Shown: positions 6,570 through 15,909 of the stretch, piece by piece
Layout of the letters: the number at the start of each line of letters is the position of its first letter
Position numbering within the stretch: position 1 is the stretch's first letter
NCBI GenBank assembly: GCA_021799495.1
Contig: JAJZAI010000028.1
Coordinates: forward strand, 1-43,278
Length of the DNA: 43,278 nucleotides
Source of the DNA: Deltaproteobacteria bacterium
GTDB taxonomy: Bacteria; Desulfobacterota; Binatia; Binatales; Binataceae
Reading direction: 5' to 3'
The notes under the pieces: generated by a model
What the model saw: only the letters and a program-made list of their open reading frames with translations
The model's database searches: none
What the model was told of the DNA's origin: nothing
Made by a program: the position numbers and the translations under genes

Positions 6570-6890
6570 ATGGATGCGCCGTTGATCAGCGAAGTTCTGC
6601 CCGATTTTCTTGAAGAGGTCGTCCATTTGTTGCAAGGCAGCGGCGCGGAGCCGCTCGCAGCGCAATTGCGCGCGCTCAGAATCGAGTCGATGTGCGATTG
6701 CGGCGACGAAAATTGCGCCAGTTTCGCCACCGCCGCCGAAGTAAAGGTCGCCAACGTTGTTGAGTTGCAGGCGCTCGAAGGCCATCTGATTATCGATCTG
6801 AACACTGACGAAAAGATCTGCTTTATCGAAGTGCTCGGCCGTCCCGACGTGCGCTATCTGCTCGACGAGTACCAGGATTCGCTGAAATAA
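6570..6890 (+). CDS. Small Cys-containing protein of unknown function
   Basis: A 106-residue protein, starting at the ATG at 6570. No family recognised. The first half is helical (LPDFLEEVVHLLQGSG, EPLAAQLRAL), followed by a Cys cluster CDCGDENC (C42, C44, C49). A beta-rich second half follows: VELQALEGHLIIDLNTDEK, ICFIEVLGRPDVRYLLDEY. The phrase 'IIDLNTDEKICFIEVL' is faintly like the DUF2283 'D-x-D-x-x-G-x-x-x-G-I-E' strand, but the YDPEADAL-type opening is missing. It stands alone between vapBC (divergent) and the esterase gene (convergent). A metal or redox role of the cysteines is only a guess. Confidence 0.6.
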   Translation: MDAPLISEVLPDFLEEVVHLLQGSGAEPLAAQLRALRIESMCDCGDENCASFATAAEVKVANVVELQALEGHLIIDLNTDEKICFIEVLGRPDVRYLLDEYQDSLK

Positions 6891-6924
6891 CGTCCCGCCT
6901 AACGCCGCACGCGATGGAGTTGTC

Positions 6925-7746
6925 TCAGCCGCTGGCCCGCGCGGCGGCGACTTGGCGCAGGCCGAGGACGAATTCGGCCGTCTCCGCGGCGACCCGTTCT
7001 TTTTCGCTATCGACGGTGATCACGTGATAGCTCTCGCCGAGCGCGACCAACCGCTTATTCGCGCTTCCCAGCCGGCCGATCACGAAGTCCGCGTTGAGAT
7101 CGTACGGACAGGTATGGTCCTGCCGGCCATGGATGACCAGGGCGGGCTGATTCACTTCCGCCAACCGCATCCGCGTCTGATCGGAAAGTTGGAGCAGGCT
7201 CATCGCCGCGCCGAGCGGCATCAGACGCGTGCCCGGATGGTTCTGGCGCGCGGCCGCGTCATGAATATCCGAGCCGCCTGATTTGCGAAAGAAAATCTTG
7301 TCGCCAAGGGCGCGCGCCGGGCGCATCAGCCGGAGCGCCAGCCGGGTTGGCGTGGGCAGGAAGAACGCCGGCGCGAGCATCACGACGCCCGCCACCGCGT
7401 CGCGCTGGTCGGCGGCCAGCCGCGCCGCCAGCAAAGCGCCCATCGAAAGACCAACGACGACGTTCGGATCGCCGAACGCCAGCAGCCGCTCGAAGCCCTC
7501 GACCACGCTTTCGTACCAATGGCGATGGGCGGTCGCGGCCAAATCCTCGGGCGTGCCGGCGTGTCCGGCGAGGCGCACGCCGAGCACGCGCACGCCGGCG
7601 GCCGCGAGCCGTTCGCCCAAAAAGCGCATCTCAAATGGCGTACCGCTCAGGCCATGAATCAACAGCGCGCTTATGCCGCGGCCGGGGAAAAAGAATTCCG
7701 ATGTATCGGGACTCGACTGGTCGGGTTCGTCTTCGCTTTGCGTCAT
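6925..7746 (-). CDS. Alpha/beta hydrolase, carboxylesterase (Est30-like)
   Basis: A 273-residue hydrolase. The ATG at 7746 is preferred because the longer frame would run into ppiD. It has the oxyanion-side LLIHGLSGTPFEMR (residues 28-41), the nucleophile elbow GLSMG with S101, a catalytic Asp in HGRQDHTCPY, and a His in GESYHVITVDSE. The short lid and the 'HGxxGxPxEMRxLG' opening fit the monoacylglycerol-lipase/Est30 carboxylesterase group. It lies 23 bp downstream of ppiD on the same strand and may be co-transcribed. The physiological ester is unknown. Confidence 0.82.
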   Translation of the reverse strand: MTQSEDEPDQSSPDTSEFFFPGRGISALLIHGLSGTPFEMRFLGERLAAAGVRVLGVRLAGHAGTPEDLAATAHRHWYESVVEGFERLLAFGDPNVVVGLSMGALLAARLAADQRDAVAGVVMLAPAFFLPTPTRLALRLMRPARALGDKIFFRKSGGSDIHDAAARQNHPGTRLMPLGAAMSLLQLSDQTRMRLAEVNQPALVIHGRQDHTCPYDLNADFVIGRLGSANKRLVALGESYHVITVDSEKERVAAETAEFVLGLRQVAAARASG

Positions 7747-7769
7747 AAACGAAATTCCGCCGCCATCGC

Positions 7770-9710
7770 CTAGCTTGAGGTCGTACCGATAAGCTCGGGA
7801 TGAATAACGATATTGGCGCGCTCTTTGAGCATATTGACAAAATCGATCCATGCGTGCGCGCGCTGCCGTTCGACCATCTGGGAGGTGAACGCGGGCCCTT
7901 CGCTTTGCCATTGCGCGTCGGTAGGCGCCGACCGGCTGACGACTTCGAAGATGTAACAGTCGCCGCCGTTTTCCATCACTTTGCCGATTACTCCCGGCAA
8001 TTCCGGAACCGCCAGCGCCGCGGAAACGAGGCCTGACACCTGCCCGACGCCGGGGATTTCGCGGCTGTAGTTCGGGAAATCGCCGGTCGATTCAACCGTC
8101 AAATGATTATCTGCCGCGACTTTGGCCAAATCCGCCGGCGTTTTCACCTGCTTCAGCATCGCTTCCGCCGCGACCCGGGCCTTGCCTTCCGCGGTTACCC
8201 GAATCAGCGTCTTCCGCACGACATCCTTAATCTGATCCAGCGGCGGAATGTGCGATGGCGTGAGGGCTTCCAATTTGACCAGATATGGCTCCGGCGCATC
8301 GCTGAAAGCACGCACCTCGCCCGGCTTCAGATCGAACGCCTTCGCGCCAAGCCGCGGAAAATCGGACGCGCCGTTAATCGGCTCGTCCTTGGTGACGAAC
8401 GGGGTTTCGACCGCATTGAGACCGCGCGCTTTCGCCAATTCTTCGAGACTGTGGCCCGTGATCGCCGCCGTCAGGTCTTGCTCGATATCGTTCTTGGCGA
8501 CATCTTCGCCCGACTTTCGCTTCAAATCGGCGATAATCGCCGGACGCGCCTCCTCCGGCGTATCGACATGGGCCGGTTTGTCGGCTTCGATCTCGATAAT
8601 GTGAAACCCGAACTGGCTTTGAACGATTGCGTACTCGCCCGGCTTGAGCGAAAAGGCCGCGTCTTCGAACGGCTTGACCAATTCGCCGCGGGGAAAATAA
8701 CCGATTTCGCCGCCCTTGTCTTTGGTTCCCGGATCGTCGGAATACTGCTTGGCCATCGCGGCGAACGACGCGCCGGCCTTCAGCTTCTTCAGGATTTCTT
8801 CGGCTTTGGCGCGCGCCGCCGCCTTGTCCGCGGCGGTCGCGTCGGGCGCAAGCGCGAGCAGAATATGGCGGGCGCGGACTTCCGCCGGATGGTCGAACAG
8901 GGTCTTTACGTTCTGTTCGTAGAACTGCTGTATCTCTTCGTCCGAAGGCGCGTAATTGCCTTCCAGCGCGTCGGGGCTGTAGCGGACAAAGACCAGCTTG
9001 GCGCGCGCCGGTTCGCGAAACGCCTCCTTGTTCAGCCGGTAAAAATCGGCGACGTCACGATCGGTCGGATTGACGCCTGCCGTGAAATTGGCGTACGGAA
9101 CTTTGATATAGGAAAGGTTGGCGCTGCCAGCGGCGATATTGAACGCTTGACGCGCTTGCGCCTTGCTCACCTGCACGCTGTTCGAGACCATCGCGCGCAA
9201 CTCTTCGGACATCATCTCGTCGCGGGTCTGCCGCTCGTAGGCCGCGGGCAAAAGATCGTTCTCGCGCAAAATCTCCCGATAACGATCGACGTCGAAACGC
9301 CCGTCGGTCTGAAAGGCGGTCTGCGACGAGATCGTTTTCGCGAGCGCGTCGTCGCTGATCGACAAGCCCAGGCGCTGCGCTTCGTTCAGGATCAACGCCT
9401 GTTGAATCAACTGTTCGACCGCGGTCTGCCGCAGGTTCATCGCCCGCAGGATGCTATCGGCGTTCTGTCCGTAAACCTTCGCGAAGATATTGCGCAGGTT
9501 GCGGGTCTCACGGTCGATATCGTCCGGCATTATCTGGCGGCACGCGGAGGTCGTCAGAAATGGAATCGAGCCGCAGCCGACCGTCGCGATCGGCCTGGCG
9601 CGCAGGTAGTATCCGGTCACGCCAAAGAAAAATACGAATACCACCACCAGGAATACGAGGAGCACCCGGGTGCCAAAAGTGTACGCATGAGCGCGAATCG
9701 TTTCGAGCAT
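7770..9710 (-). CDS. ppiD: Membrane-anchored periplasmic peptidyl-prolyl isomerase / chaperone (PpiD-like)
   Basis: A 646-residue protein. A single N-terminal membrane anchor (residues about 16-34, VLLVFLVVVFVFFFGVTGYY) is followed by a SurA/PpiD-type chaperone region (about 60-260, LRQTAVEQLIQQALILNEAQ). A parvulin PPIC domain lies near 280-380 (RARHILLAL..., GGEIGYFPRGELVKPFEDAA, FGFHIIEI), with a long C-terminal helical region after it. The layout matches PpiD, which helps outer-membrane and secreted proteins fold at the SecYEG exit. It diverges from mreB across a 213-bp gap in which I found no clear promoter. Confidence 0.88.
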   Translation of the reverse strand: MLETIRAHAYTFGTRVLLVFLVVVFVFFFGVTGYYLRARPIATVGCGSIPFLTTSACRQIMPDDIDRETRNLRNIFAKVYGQNADSILRAMNLRQTAVEQLIQQALILNEAQRLGLSISDDALAKTISSQTAFQTDGRFDVDRYREILRENDLLPAAYERQTRDEMMSEELRAMVSNSVQVSKAQARQAFNIAAGSANLSYIKVPYANFTAGVNPTDRDVADFYRLNKEAFREPARAKLVFVRYSPDALEGNYAPSDEEIQQFYEQNVKTLFDHPAEVRARHILLALAPDATAADKAAARAKAEEILKKLKAGASFAAMAKQYSDDPGTKDKGGEIGYFPRGELVKPFEDAAFSLKPGEYAIVQSQFGFHIIEIEADKPAHVDTPEEARPAIIADLKRKSGEDVAKNDIEQDLTAAITGHSLEELAKARGLNAVETPFVTKDEPINGASDFPRLGAKAFDLKPGEVRAFSDAPEPYLVKLEALTPSHIPPLDQIKDVVRKTLIRVTAEGKARVAAEAMLKQVKTPADLAKVAADNHLTVESTGDFPNYSREIPGVGQVSGLVSAALAVPELPGVIGKVMENGGDCYIFEVVSRSAPTDAQWQSEGPAFTSQMVERQRAHAWIDFVNMLKERANIVIHPELIGTTSS

Positions 9711-9917
9711 ACCGCCTCAATCATAGTTTAGCGGATTTGATGCGTGCAATTAGGCATGATTGCTTGCGTCCATGGTCAAATACCGTTAGCTTCAGTTTGG
9801 GTGGAAAAACGTTCCGCGCATATGGTTTTAGCGTGCGTGCGAGCTAGAGCGGCGATGGATACGAGGGGCAGGCGGGGCTGCGGACCATGGCCCGTTCCGG
9901 GCCATCCAAGGGGCTGA

Positions 9918-10958
<1,041 letters not shown>

Positions 10959-11006
10959 CGCCGGAGGATTGCGCCCGCCCCATCGGGCCACGTTTAATTT
11001 ATCGCG

Positions 11007-11861
11007 ATGGCGCGCACGCTGAGAGGGTCGTTCCTGTGGCGCAACCGCGTGGCGCTCACGGGCGCCGCCATGCTGCTTCTCGCCATCAATATCTTCTTCA
11101 CCGGCAATCGCCCCGGCGCGCGCGCCGGAAAACCCAGCCTCGCCCTGCTTTGGACGCTGCGCCCGTTCCAGAATTCCGCCGCGGACTTCGCCTCCGACTC
11201 GCAGGGATTTTTTCACGACTACCTGGATCTGGTTAACGTCCGCCAGCAGAACGACCAGCTCAAGCGCGAGGTGGCCGAACTTGAGGCCGAGCATACCCGC
11301 ATGGTCGAACTGCAAGTGGAAAATCGGCATCTGGCGGATCTCCTCGAGCTGCGCGAAGCGCTCGGGATGTCGGCGGTGGCGGCGCGGGTAATCGGAGTCG
11401 ATCCCAGCGGCATCTCGGACACCTTGATTATCTCCGACGGCAGCGACAGCGGCTTGCGGCGCGAAGACGCGGTCATCTCGACCGACGGCGTGGTCGGCAA
11501 ACTGATCGCGGTCGGTCCCGATTCTTCGCGCGTGCTCCTGATCGACGACCACAACTCGGGCCTTGACGCGTTCGACCAGCGCAGCCGCGCGCGCGGAATC
11601 GTCTCGGGCGAACTCGACGCCGGGATGACGATGAAGTACGTCGATCGCACCGAGGACGTGCGTCCGGGCGACGCGATCGTAACCTCCGGCATGGACGGCA
11701 ATTTTCCCGGCGGCCTGCTGATCGGCACGATCTCGCAAGTTTCGCAGGAAGGTCCGGGACTGTTTCTCAATGTCGCCGTGCGGCCGGCGGTCGATTTCCG
11801 CGAACTCGAACAGGTGCTGATCCTGACGCAAAAGCCGGCGCCGGCGGCCGGCCAGAGCTGA
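11007..11861 (+). CDS. mreC: Rod shape-determining protein MreC
   Basis: A bitopic membrane protein linking MreB to the periplasmic PBP2. The 284 residues contain a membrane segment (about 15-32, RVALTGAAMLLLAINIFF). A coiled coil follows (about 72-118, QQNDQLKREVAELEAEHTRM). The MreC beta-barrel core includes VAARVIGVDPSGISDTLIIS, GLRREDAVISTDGVVGKLI, and GDAIVTSGMDGNFPGGLLIG. It starts 48 bp after mreB, and its stop overlaps the mreD start region. Confidence 0.95.
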   Translation: MARTLRGSFLWRNRVALTGAAMLLLAINIFFTGNRPGARAGKPSLALLWTLRPFQNSAADFASDSQGFFHDYLDLVNVRQQNDQLKREVAELEAEHTRMVELQVENRHLADLLELREALGMSAVAARVIGVDPSGISDTLIISDGSDSGLRREDAVISTDGVVGKLIAVGPDSSRVLLIDDHNSGLDAFDQRSRARGIVSGELDAGMTMKYVDRTEDVRPGDAIVTSGMDGNFPGGLLIGTISQVSQEGPGLFLNVAVRPAVDFRELEQVLILTQKPAPAAGQS

Positions 11862-11863
11862 AT

Positions 11864-12370
11864 GTGCGCCTGTTCGCGCTGTTTTCGCTCGCCACCGTCA
11901 TCGCCCTGGCGCTCGAAACCATCATTCCGCGCTGGCTGCCGCTCGGACCTTTGATGCCCGATCTGATGCTGGTGCTGGCCGTCGATTTGGGCCTGAGGCA
12001 TCAGCAGGCCACCGCGGCGCTGATGGCGTTCGGGATGGGCTACGCGGCCGATTCGTTCTCCGGCGCGCATCTCGGACTCGACGCTTTCGTGCTGACGCTG
12101 GCGTTCCTGATCGCGTACGCGCTGTCGCGTTACCTGATCTCCGCCAGCGCCGCGATCGGCGTGTTCGTCGTGGTAATCGGCGAATTCATGATCGGCGCCG
12201 GGCAATACGCGGCGGGCGCGGGATGGAATTCCGCGGGCGGGTTCGCCGCGACGCTGCCGGCGATCGCGTGGCGCGCGCTCGCCAGCGCGCTCGTCGCGCC
12301 GTCGATTTTCGCCCTGATGGAAGGCGCCGCGCGGATGATCGGATTGCGCCAGCATGCCGTGCGCGAGTAA
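11864..12370 (+). CDS. mreD: Rod shape-determining protein MreD
   Basis: A 168-residue polytopic protein with about five hydrophobic segments: LFALFSLATVIALALETIIP, LMPDLMLVLAVDLGL, LGLDAFVLTLAFLIAYAL, SAAIGVFVVVIGEFMIGA and WRALASALVAPSIFALMEG. The sequence is weakly conserved in this family, so the call also rests on its place between mreC and mrdA. It starts at GTG 11864, two bases after the mreC stop, which implies coupled translation. Confidence 0.9.
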   Translation: MRLFALFSLATVIALALETIIPRWLPLGPLMPDLMLVLAVDLGLRHQQATAALMAFGMGYAADSFSGAHLGLDAFVLTLAFLIAYALSRYLISASAAIGVFVVVIGEFMIGAGQYAAGAGWNSAGGFAATLPAIAWRALASALVAPSIFALMEGAARMIGLRQHAVRE

Positions 12371-12402
12371 ATTTTAGGCTGAGGCGGGGCGCCGAATCGC
12401 TG

Positions 12403-14298
12403 ATGAAGAAATTTGCGCTTCGGGAAAAAACCCGGGGAACGCCGCGGCTTGGACCGCGCATCGCGGCGCTCGCCACGATGATTTTCATCGTTCTCGGAAT
12501 CGCCGCCGGCCGCCTCTACTATCTCCAAATCATCAAGCATCGCGACCTGGCCGAGATGGCCGATCGCAACCGGATCCGGATTCTCCGCCTGCCCGCGCTC
12601 CGCGGCCTCGTCTTCGACCGGCGCCATCGGCCGCTGGTCGACACCAAGCCCTCGTTCGAGGCGGCGATCGTGCCCGAAGATTCGCCCAATCTGCCGGCCA
12701 CGATCGCGCGCCTGCAAAAACTGCTCGGCGTGGACGGCTTGCAGAAGAAAATCGACGACGCCGACGATCAGGGCCGGCCCGATTTCGAGCCGGTGATCGT
12801 CGCCGAACATCTCGAGTGGCCGCAGGTCGTGGCGCTCGAATCGCACCAGCTCGAATTGCCCGGCGTCAATCTGCAAGTCAGCCCGCAGCGCCATTATCTT
12901 TACGGCTCGCTCGCCGCGCATCTGCTGGGCTATGTCGGCGAAGTCTCGCTCAAGGATCTCGATCGGCTGCCCGACTACCGGATGGGCGACGAAATCGGAA
13001 AATTCGGCCTCGAACGGAGCCTCGAAGCGACTCTGCGCGGCGACGCCGGCGGCCAGGAAATCGAGGTTGACGCGGTCGGCCGCCGCCTGCGCTTGCTGCG
13101 CGAGATTCCCGAGCGTCCCGGCGACAGCATCGTGATGACCATCGACCTCGACCTGCAGCGTACCGCCGAGGCGGCGATCGGCGATCGCGCCGGCGCGCTG
13201 GTCGCGATCGATCCGAACACCGGATACATTCTCGCGATGGCGAGCAGGCCGGCCTTCGATCCGAATATCTTCGCCGAGGGCGTCTCGTCCTCCGCGTGGC
13301 GCGAACTGGCGACCGATCCGGACCATCCGCTTGAAAACCGCGCCATTCAGGGCACGTACCCGCCCGGCTCGACCTTCAAAATCGTCGATTCGATCGCGGC
13401 CCTGATGGATCGTTCGATTACGCCCGACACCAGCTTCTTCTGTCCGGGCGGAATCTGGTTCGGCAACCGGGAATACCGATGCTGGCGCAAGCAGGGCCAC
13501 GGACACATCGAACTGCATCGCGCGATCGTCGAATCCTGCGACGTATTCTTCTATGAGGTCGGCGAACGCCTCGGCGTCGATCGAATCGCGGCATGGGCGC
13601 ATGCGCTGGGCCTTGGACGGAAGAGCGGAATCGAACTGAACAACGAACGGGCGGGCGTGATTCCCTCGACCGAATGGAAAGAGCGCCGCTTCCGCCAGCG
13701 ATGGTATCCGGCGGAGACGCTGTCGGTCGCGATCGGCCAGGGCTACGTCGCCGTCACTCCGCTGCAACTGGCGATGATGACGGCGACCGTCGCCAACGGC
13801 GGCACGCTCTATCAGCCGCAATTCGTGCGGGAAGTGGACGGTCTCGATGGCTCCGTGGTCAAGCAGTTTCCGCCGATCGTGCGCGGCGAACTGCATATCG
13901 ATCCGCAAGTGCTCGGCGAGGTGCGCGACGGCATGATCGGCGTCGTCAACGCGCCCGACGGCACCGCCCATGCCGCCCGGCTCGACAATATCGTTGTCGC
14001 CGGCAAAACCGGCACCGCGCAGGTCATCAAGGAAGCGCAGGGCGTTCGCATCAAGGAGAACGCGATGCCGATGAAATATCGCGACCACGGATGGTTCATC
14101 GCGTTCGCCCCCGCCGATCATCCGAAGATCGCCATCGCCTGCATCATCGAACACTCCGGTCACGGCGGCTCGTCGGCGGGACCGGTGGTCAAACAGGTGA
14201 TGGAGAAATATTTCGAGCTCTATCCGCCGCAGAACGCGGCGGCGGCGCCGCCGGCCGCGCCGGCCGAATCCGAGCACGTGGAGCCGCTGGACGAATGA
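12403..14298 (+). CDS. mrdA: Penicillin-binding protein 2 (elongasome transpeptidase)
   Basis: A class B PBP that crosslinks peptidoglycan during elongation together with RodA. The 631-residue protein starts at ATG 12403, since the frame upstream is only mreD antiframe. It has a membrane anchor near residues 20-45 (IAALATMIFIVLGIAAGRLY) and a dimerisation/pedestal region (RGLVFDRRHRPLVD, then LLGYVGEVSLKDL). The transpeptidase motifs are S323-T-F-K326 (PPGSTFKIV), S378-C-D380 (ESCDVFFYEVG, the usual PBP2 variant of SxN) and K535-T-G (AGKTGTAQ). The C-terminal tail is Ala/Pro/Glu-rich. Confidence 0.96.
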   Translation: MKKFALREKTRGTPRLGPRIAALATMIFIVLGIAAGRLYYLQIIKHRDLAEMADRNRIRILRLPALRGLVFDRRHRPLVDTKPSFEAAIVPEDSPNLPATIARLQKLLGVDGLQKKIDDADDQGRPDFEPVIVAEHLEWPQVVALESHQLELPGVNLQVSPQRHYLYGSLAAHLLGYVGEVSLKDLDRLPDYRMGDEIGKFGLERSLEATLRGDAGGQEIEVDAVGRRLRLLREIPERPGDSIVMTIDLDLQRTAEAAIGDRAGALVAIDPNTGYILAMASRPAFDPNIFAEGVSSSAWRELATDPDHPLENRAIQGTYPPGSTFKIVDSIAALMDRSITPDTSFFCPGGIWFGNREYRCWRKQGHGHIELHRAIVESCDVFFYEVGERLGVDRIAAWAHALGLGRKSGIELNNERAGVIPSTEWKERRFRQRWYPAETLSVAIGQGYVAVTPLQLAMMTATVANGGTLYQPQFVREVDGLDGSVVKQFPPIVRGELHIDPQVLGEVRDGMIGVVNAPDGTAHAARLDNIVVAGKTGTAQVIKEAQGVRIKENAMPMKYRDHGWFIAFAPADHPKIAIACIIEHSGHGGSSAGPVVKQVMEKYFELYPPQNAAAAPPAAPAESEHVEPLDE

Positions 14299-14319
14299 GT
14301 CCCGCGCACGCCCTGTCCG

Positions 14320-15426
14320 ATGCCAACGTTTGATCGGCGCCTGCTTTACCACTTCGACTGGACGGTCTTTTCGCTCGCGCTCGCGCTTTGCGGCGTCGGC
14401 GTGCTGAGCGTGGTCAGCGCGACCTGGGGCGGCCGCCATCAGGGTCTCGATCCGCTGGTGGTGCGGCAACTGGTGTGGGTCGGCGCGGGCGCGGCGCTGA
14501 TGATCGGCGCGGCGCTGATCGACTATCGCGTGCTCGCGTCATACGCGTATCCGTTCTACGGCGTCGCCGTGGCGTCGCTGATCGTCGTCGCCGTGGCGGG
14601 GCACAGCACCGGCGGCTCGCGGCGCTGGATCAATCTCGGCGTCTTCAACCTCGAGCCTTCCGAAATCGCCAAGCTCGCCGTTGTGCTCGTGATGGTGCGA
14701 TATTTGCGCGAGGACCCGCCGAAAGGCGGTTGGGGCCTCAAGCATCTGGCGATACCGGCGCTGATGCTCGCCGTGCCGGTCGCGCTGGTGCTGAAACAGC
14801 CCGATCTTGGTACCGGCCTCATCCTGATTCTGATCACGGCCACGCTGATATTCGTGGGCGGCCTGAATTGGCGGCTGATGGCCGCGCTCGGACTCGCCGC
14901 GGTGCTCGCCGCGCCCGCGGCGTGGCATTACATGAAGCCGTATCAGCGCGAAAGGCTGGTCAGCTTCATCAATCCGCAATCCGATCCGCTCGGTTCCGGC
15001 TATCACATCATCCAATCGGAAATCGCGATCGGCTCGGGCGGCAAATGGGGCAAAGGCTTCCTCAAAGGCACGCAGGCGCGGCTTAATTTCCTGCCCGAAC
15101 AGACTACCGACTTCATCTTCGCCGCGTACGCCGAGGAATTCGGCTATGTCGGCACGATGACGCTGCTGGGGCTGTATGCGGCGTTGATCGCGCGCGGAAT
15201 CTGGATCGCGCGCCACTCCCGCGACCGCTTCGGCGCGCTGCTCGCCGTCGGCTTCACCGGAATAGTCTTCTGGCAGGTCGCGATCAATGTCGGGATGGCG
15301 ACCGGGATGCTGCCCGTCGTCGGCATCACGCTGCCGCTGGTGAGTTACGGCGGATCGTCGTTGATCGCGATGATGATCGGGATGGGCGTGATGATCAGCG
15401 TCAATATGCGCCGCTATCTGTTTTGA
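14320..15426 (+). CDS. rodA: Peptidoglycan glycosyltransferase RodA (SEDS family)
   Basis: A polytopic SEDS protein that polymerises lipid II as partner of PBP2. Its 368 residues contain about ten membrane segments. Family blocks are seen: RRWINLGVFNLEPSEIAKLA, LKQPDLGTGLILI, YQRERLVSFINPQSDPLGSG, FLPEQTTDFIFAAYAEEFGY and the C-terminal GITLPLVSYGGSSLIAMM. The conserved Asp in the large loop is in the QTTDFIF region. It follows mrdA by 21 bp and ends the elongasome operon. Confidence 0.97.
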   Translation: MPTFDRRLLYHFDWTVFSLALALCGVGVLSVVSATWGGRHQGLDPLVVRQLVWVGAGAALMIGAALIDYRVLASYAYPFYGVAVASLIVVAVAGHSTGGSRRWINLGVFNLEPSEIAKLAVVLVMVRYLREDPPKGGWGLKHLAIPALMLAVPVALVLKQPDLGTGLILILITATLIFVGGLNWRLMAALGLAAVLAAPAAWHYMKPYQRERLVSFINPQSDPLGSGYHIIQSEIAIGSGGKWGKGFLKGTQARLNFLPEQTTDFIFAAYAEEFGYVGTMTLLGLYAALIARGIWIARHSRDRFGALLAVGFTGIVFWQVAINVGMATGMLPVVGITLPLVSYGGSSLIAMMIGMGVMISVNMRRYLF

Positions 15427-15526
15427 GCGCGCGCGTTGGAACGGCGCGGCGCGCGGCATAAACTCGATTTAATCTCTCGAACGGAGGCCGCCGCGGCGCT
15501 TGACCGTCGCGGCTTTGGATTCAGCC

Positions 15527-15772
15527 ATGCCGCGCACCGCCAAACCGGCCGATCCCACCGATCGCGAAATATACGAAATTCATCGGCGCTTTATCGCCGT
15601 GATGGAGGGCGAACGGCTCTCTTCGATCAGCGACGAAACCAAGGCGCACTACCTGCGCGTGCTGCGCTCGCTAACCGAAAAGCTCGCCGTGCCGGGGAAA
15701 CCGCTTTCGGAGATCGTCGGCGAGATGATGTCCGAAGCCGCGCCGCTGCTGTTTCAGGCGATGCAGCGTTAG
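15527..15772 (+). CDS. Small helical protein of unknown function
   Basis: An 81-residue protein using the ATG at 15527 (a TTG at 15500 in frame is possible). No family recognised. After a short polar start it is predicted helical throughout: REIYEIHRRFIAVMEGERLS, SDETKAHYLRVLRSLTEKL, and EIVGEMMSEAAPLLFQAMQ. The amphipathic pattern suggests a helical bundle or a partner-binding protein. It lies 100 bp after rodA on the same strand and could be a last operon member. The palindromic repeat begins immediately at its stop codon. Confidence 0.55.
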   Translation: MPRTAKPADPTDREIYEIHRRFIAVMEGERLSSISDETKAHYLRVLRSLTEKLAVPGKPLSEIVGEMMSEAAPLLFQAMQR

Positions 15773-15883
15773 GGAAGCTCTGTACAAGTCGGATTGTCAT
15801 TCTGAACGGAGTCTGCGAAGTGAAGAATCCCGGGATTCTTCGCTGCGCTCAGAATGACGGGATGGACCTTGTGCAGAGCTTCC
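15773..15883. repeat. 111-bp interspersed palindromic repeat, copy 1
   Basis: The outer arms GGAAGCTCTGTACAAG (15773-15788) and CTTGTGCAGAGCTTCC (15868-15883) are complementary at 15 of 16 positions. Inside them TTGTCATTCTGA and TCAGAATGAC pair, around the perfect 20-base palindrome GAAGAATCCCGGGATTCTTC (15822-15841). The TCATTCTGAnnnnnnnCGAAGAATCCCGGGATTCTTC core is a type I recognise as dispersed in many bacterial genomes. The copy fills the tail-to-tail gap between the 81-residue gene and amt and could act as a bidirectional terminator. Confidence 0.9.
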
Positions 15884-15909
15884 TTAGCCGCGCGCCGCGA
15901 ATTCAGCGC

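Noticed and set aside
12130-14469. 779-codon minus-strand frame over mrdA
   Set aside because: Antisense shadow of PBP2, whose SxxK, SxD and KTG motifs are on the plus strand.
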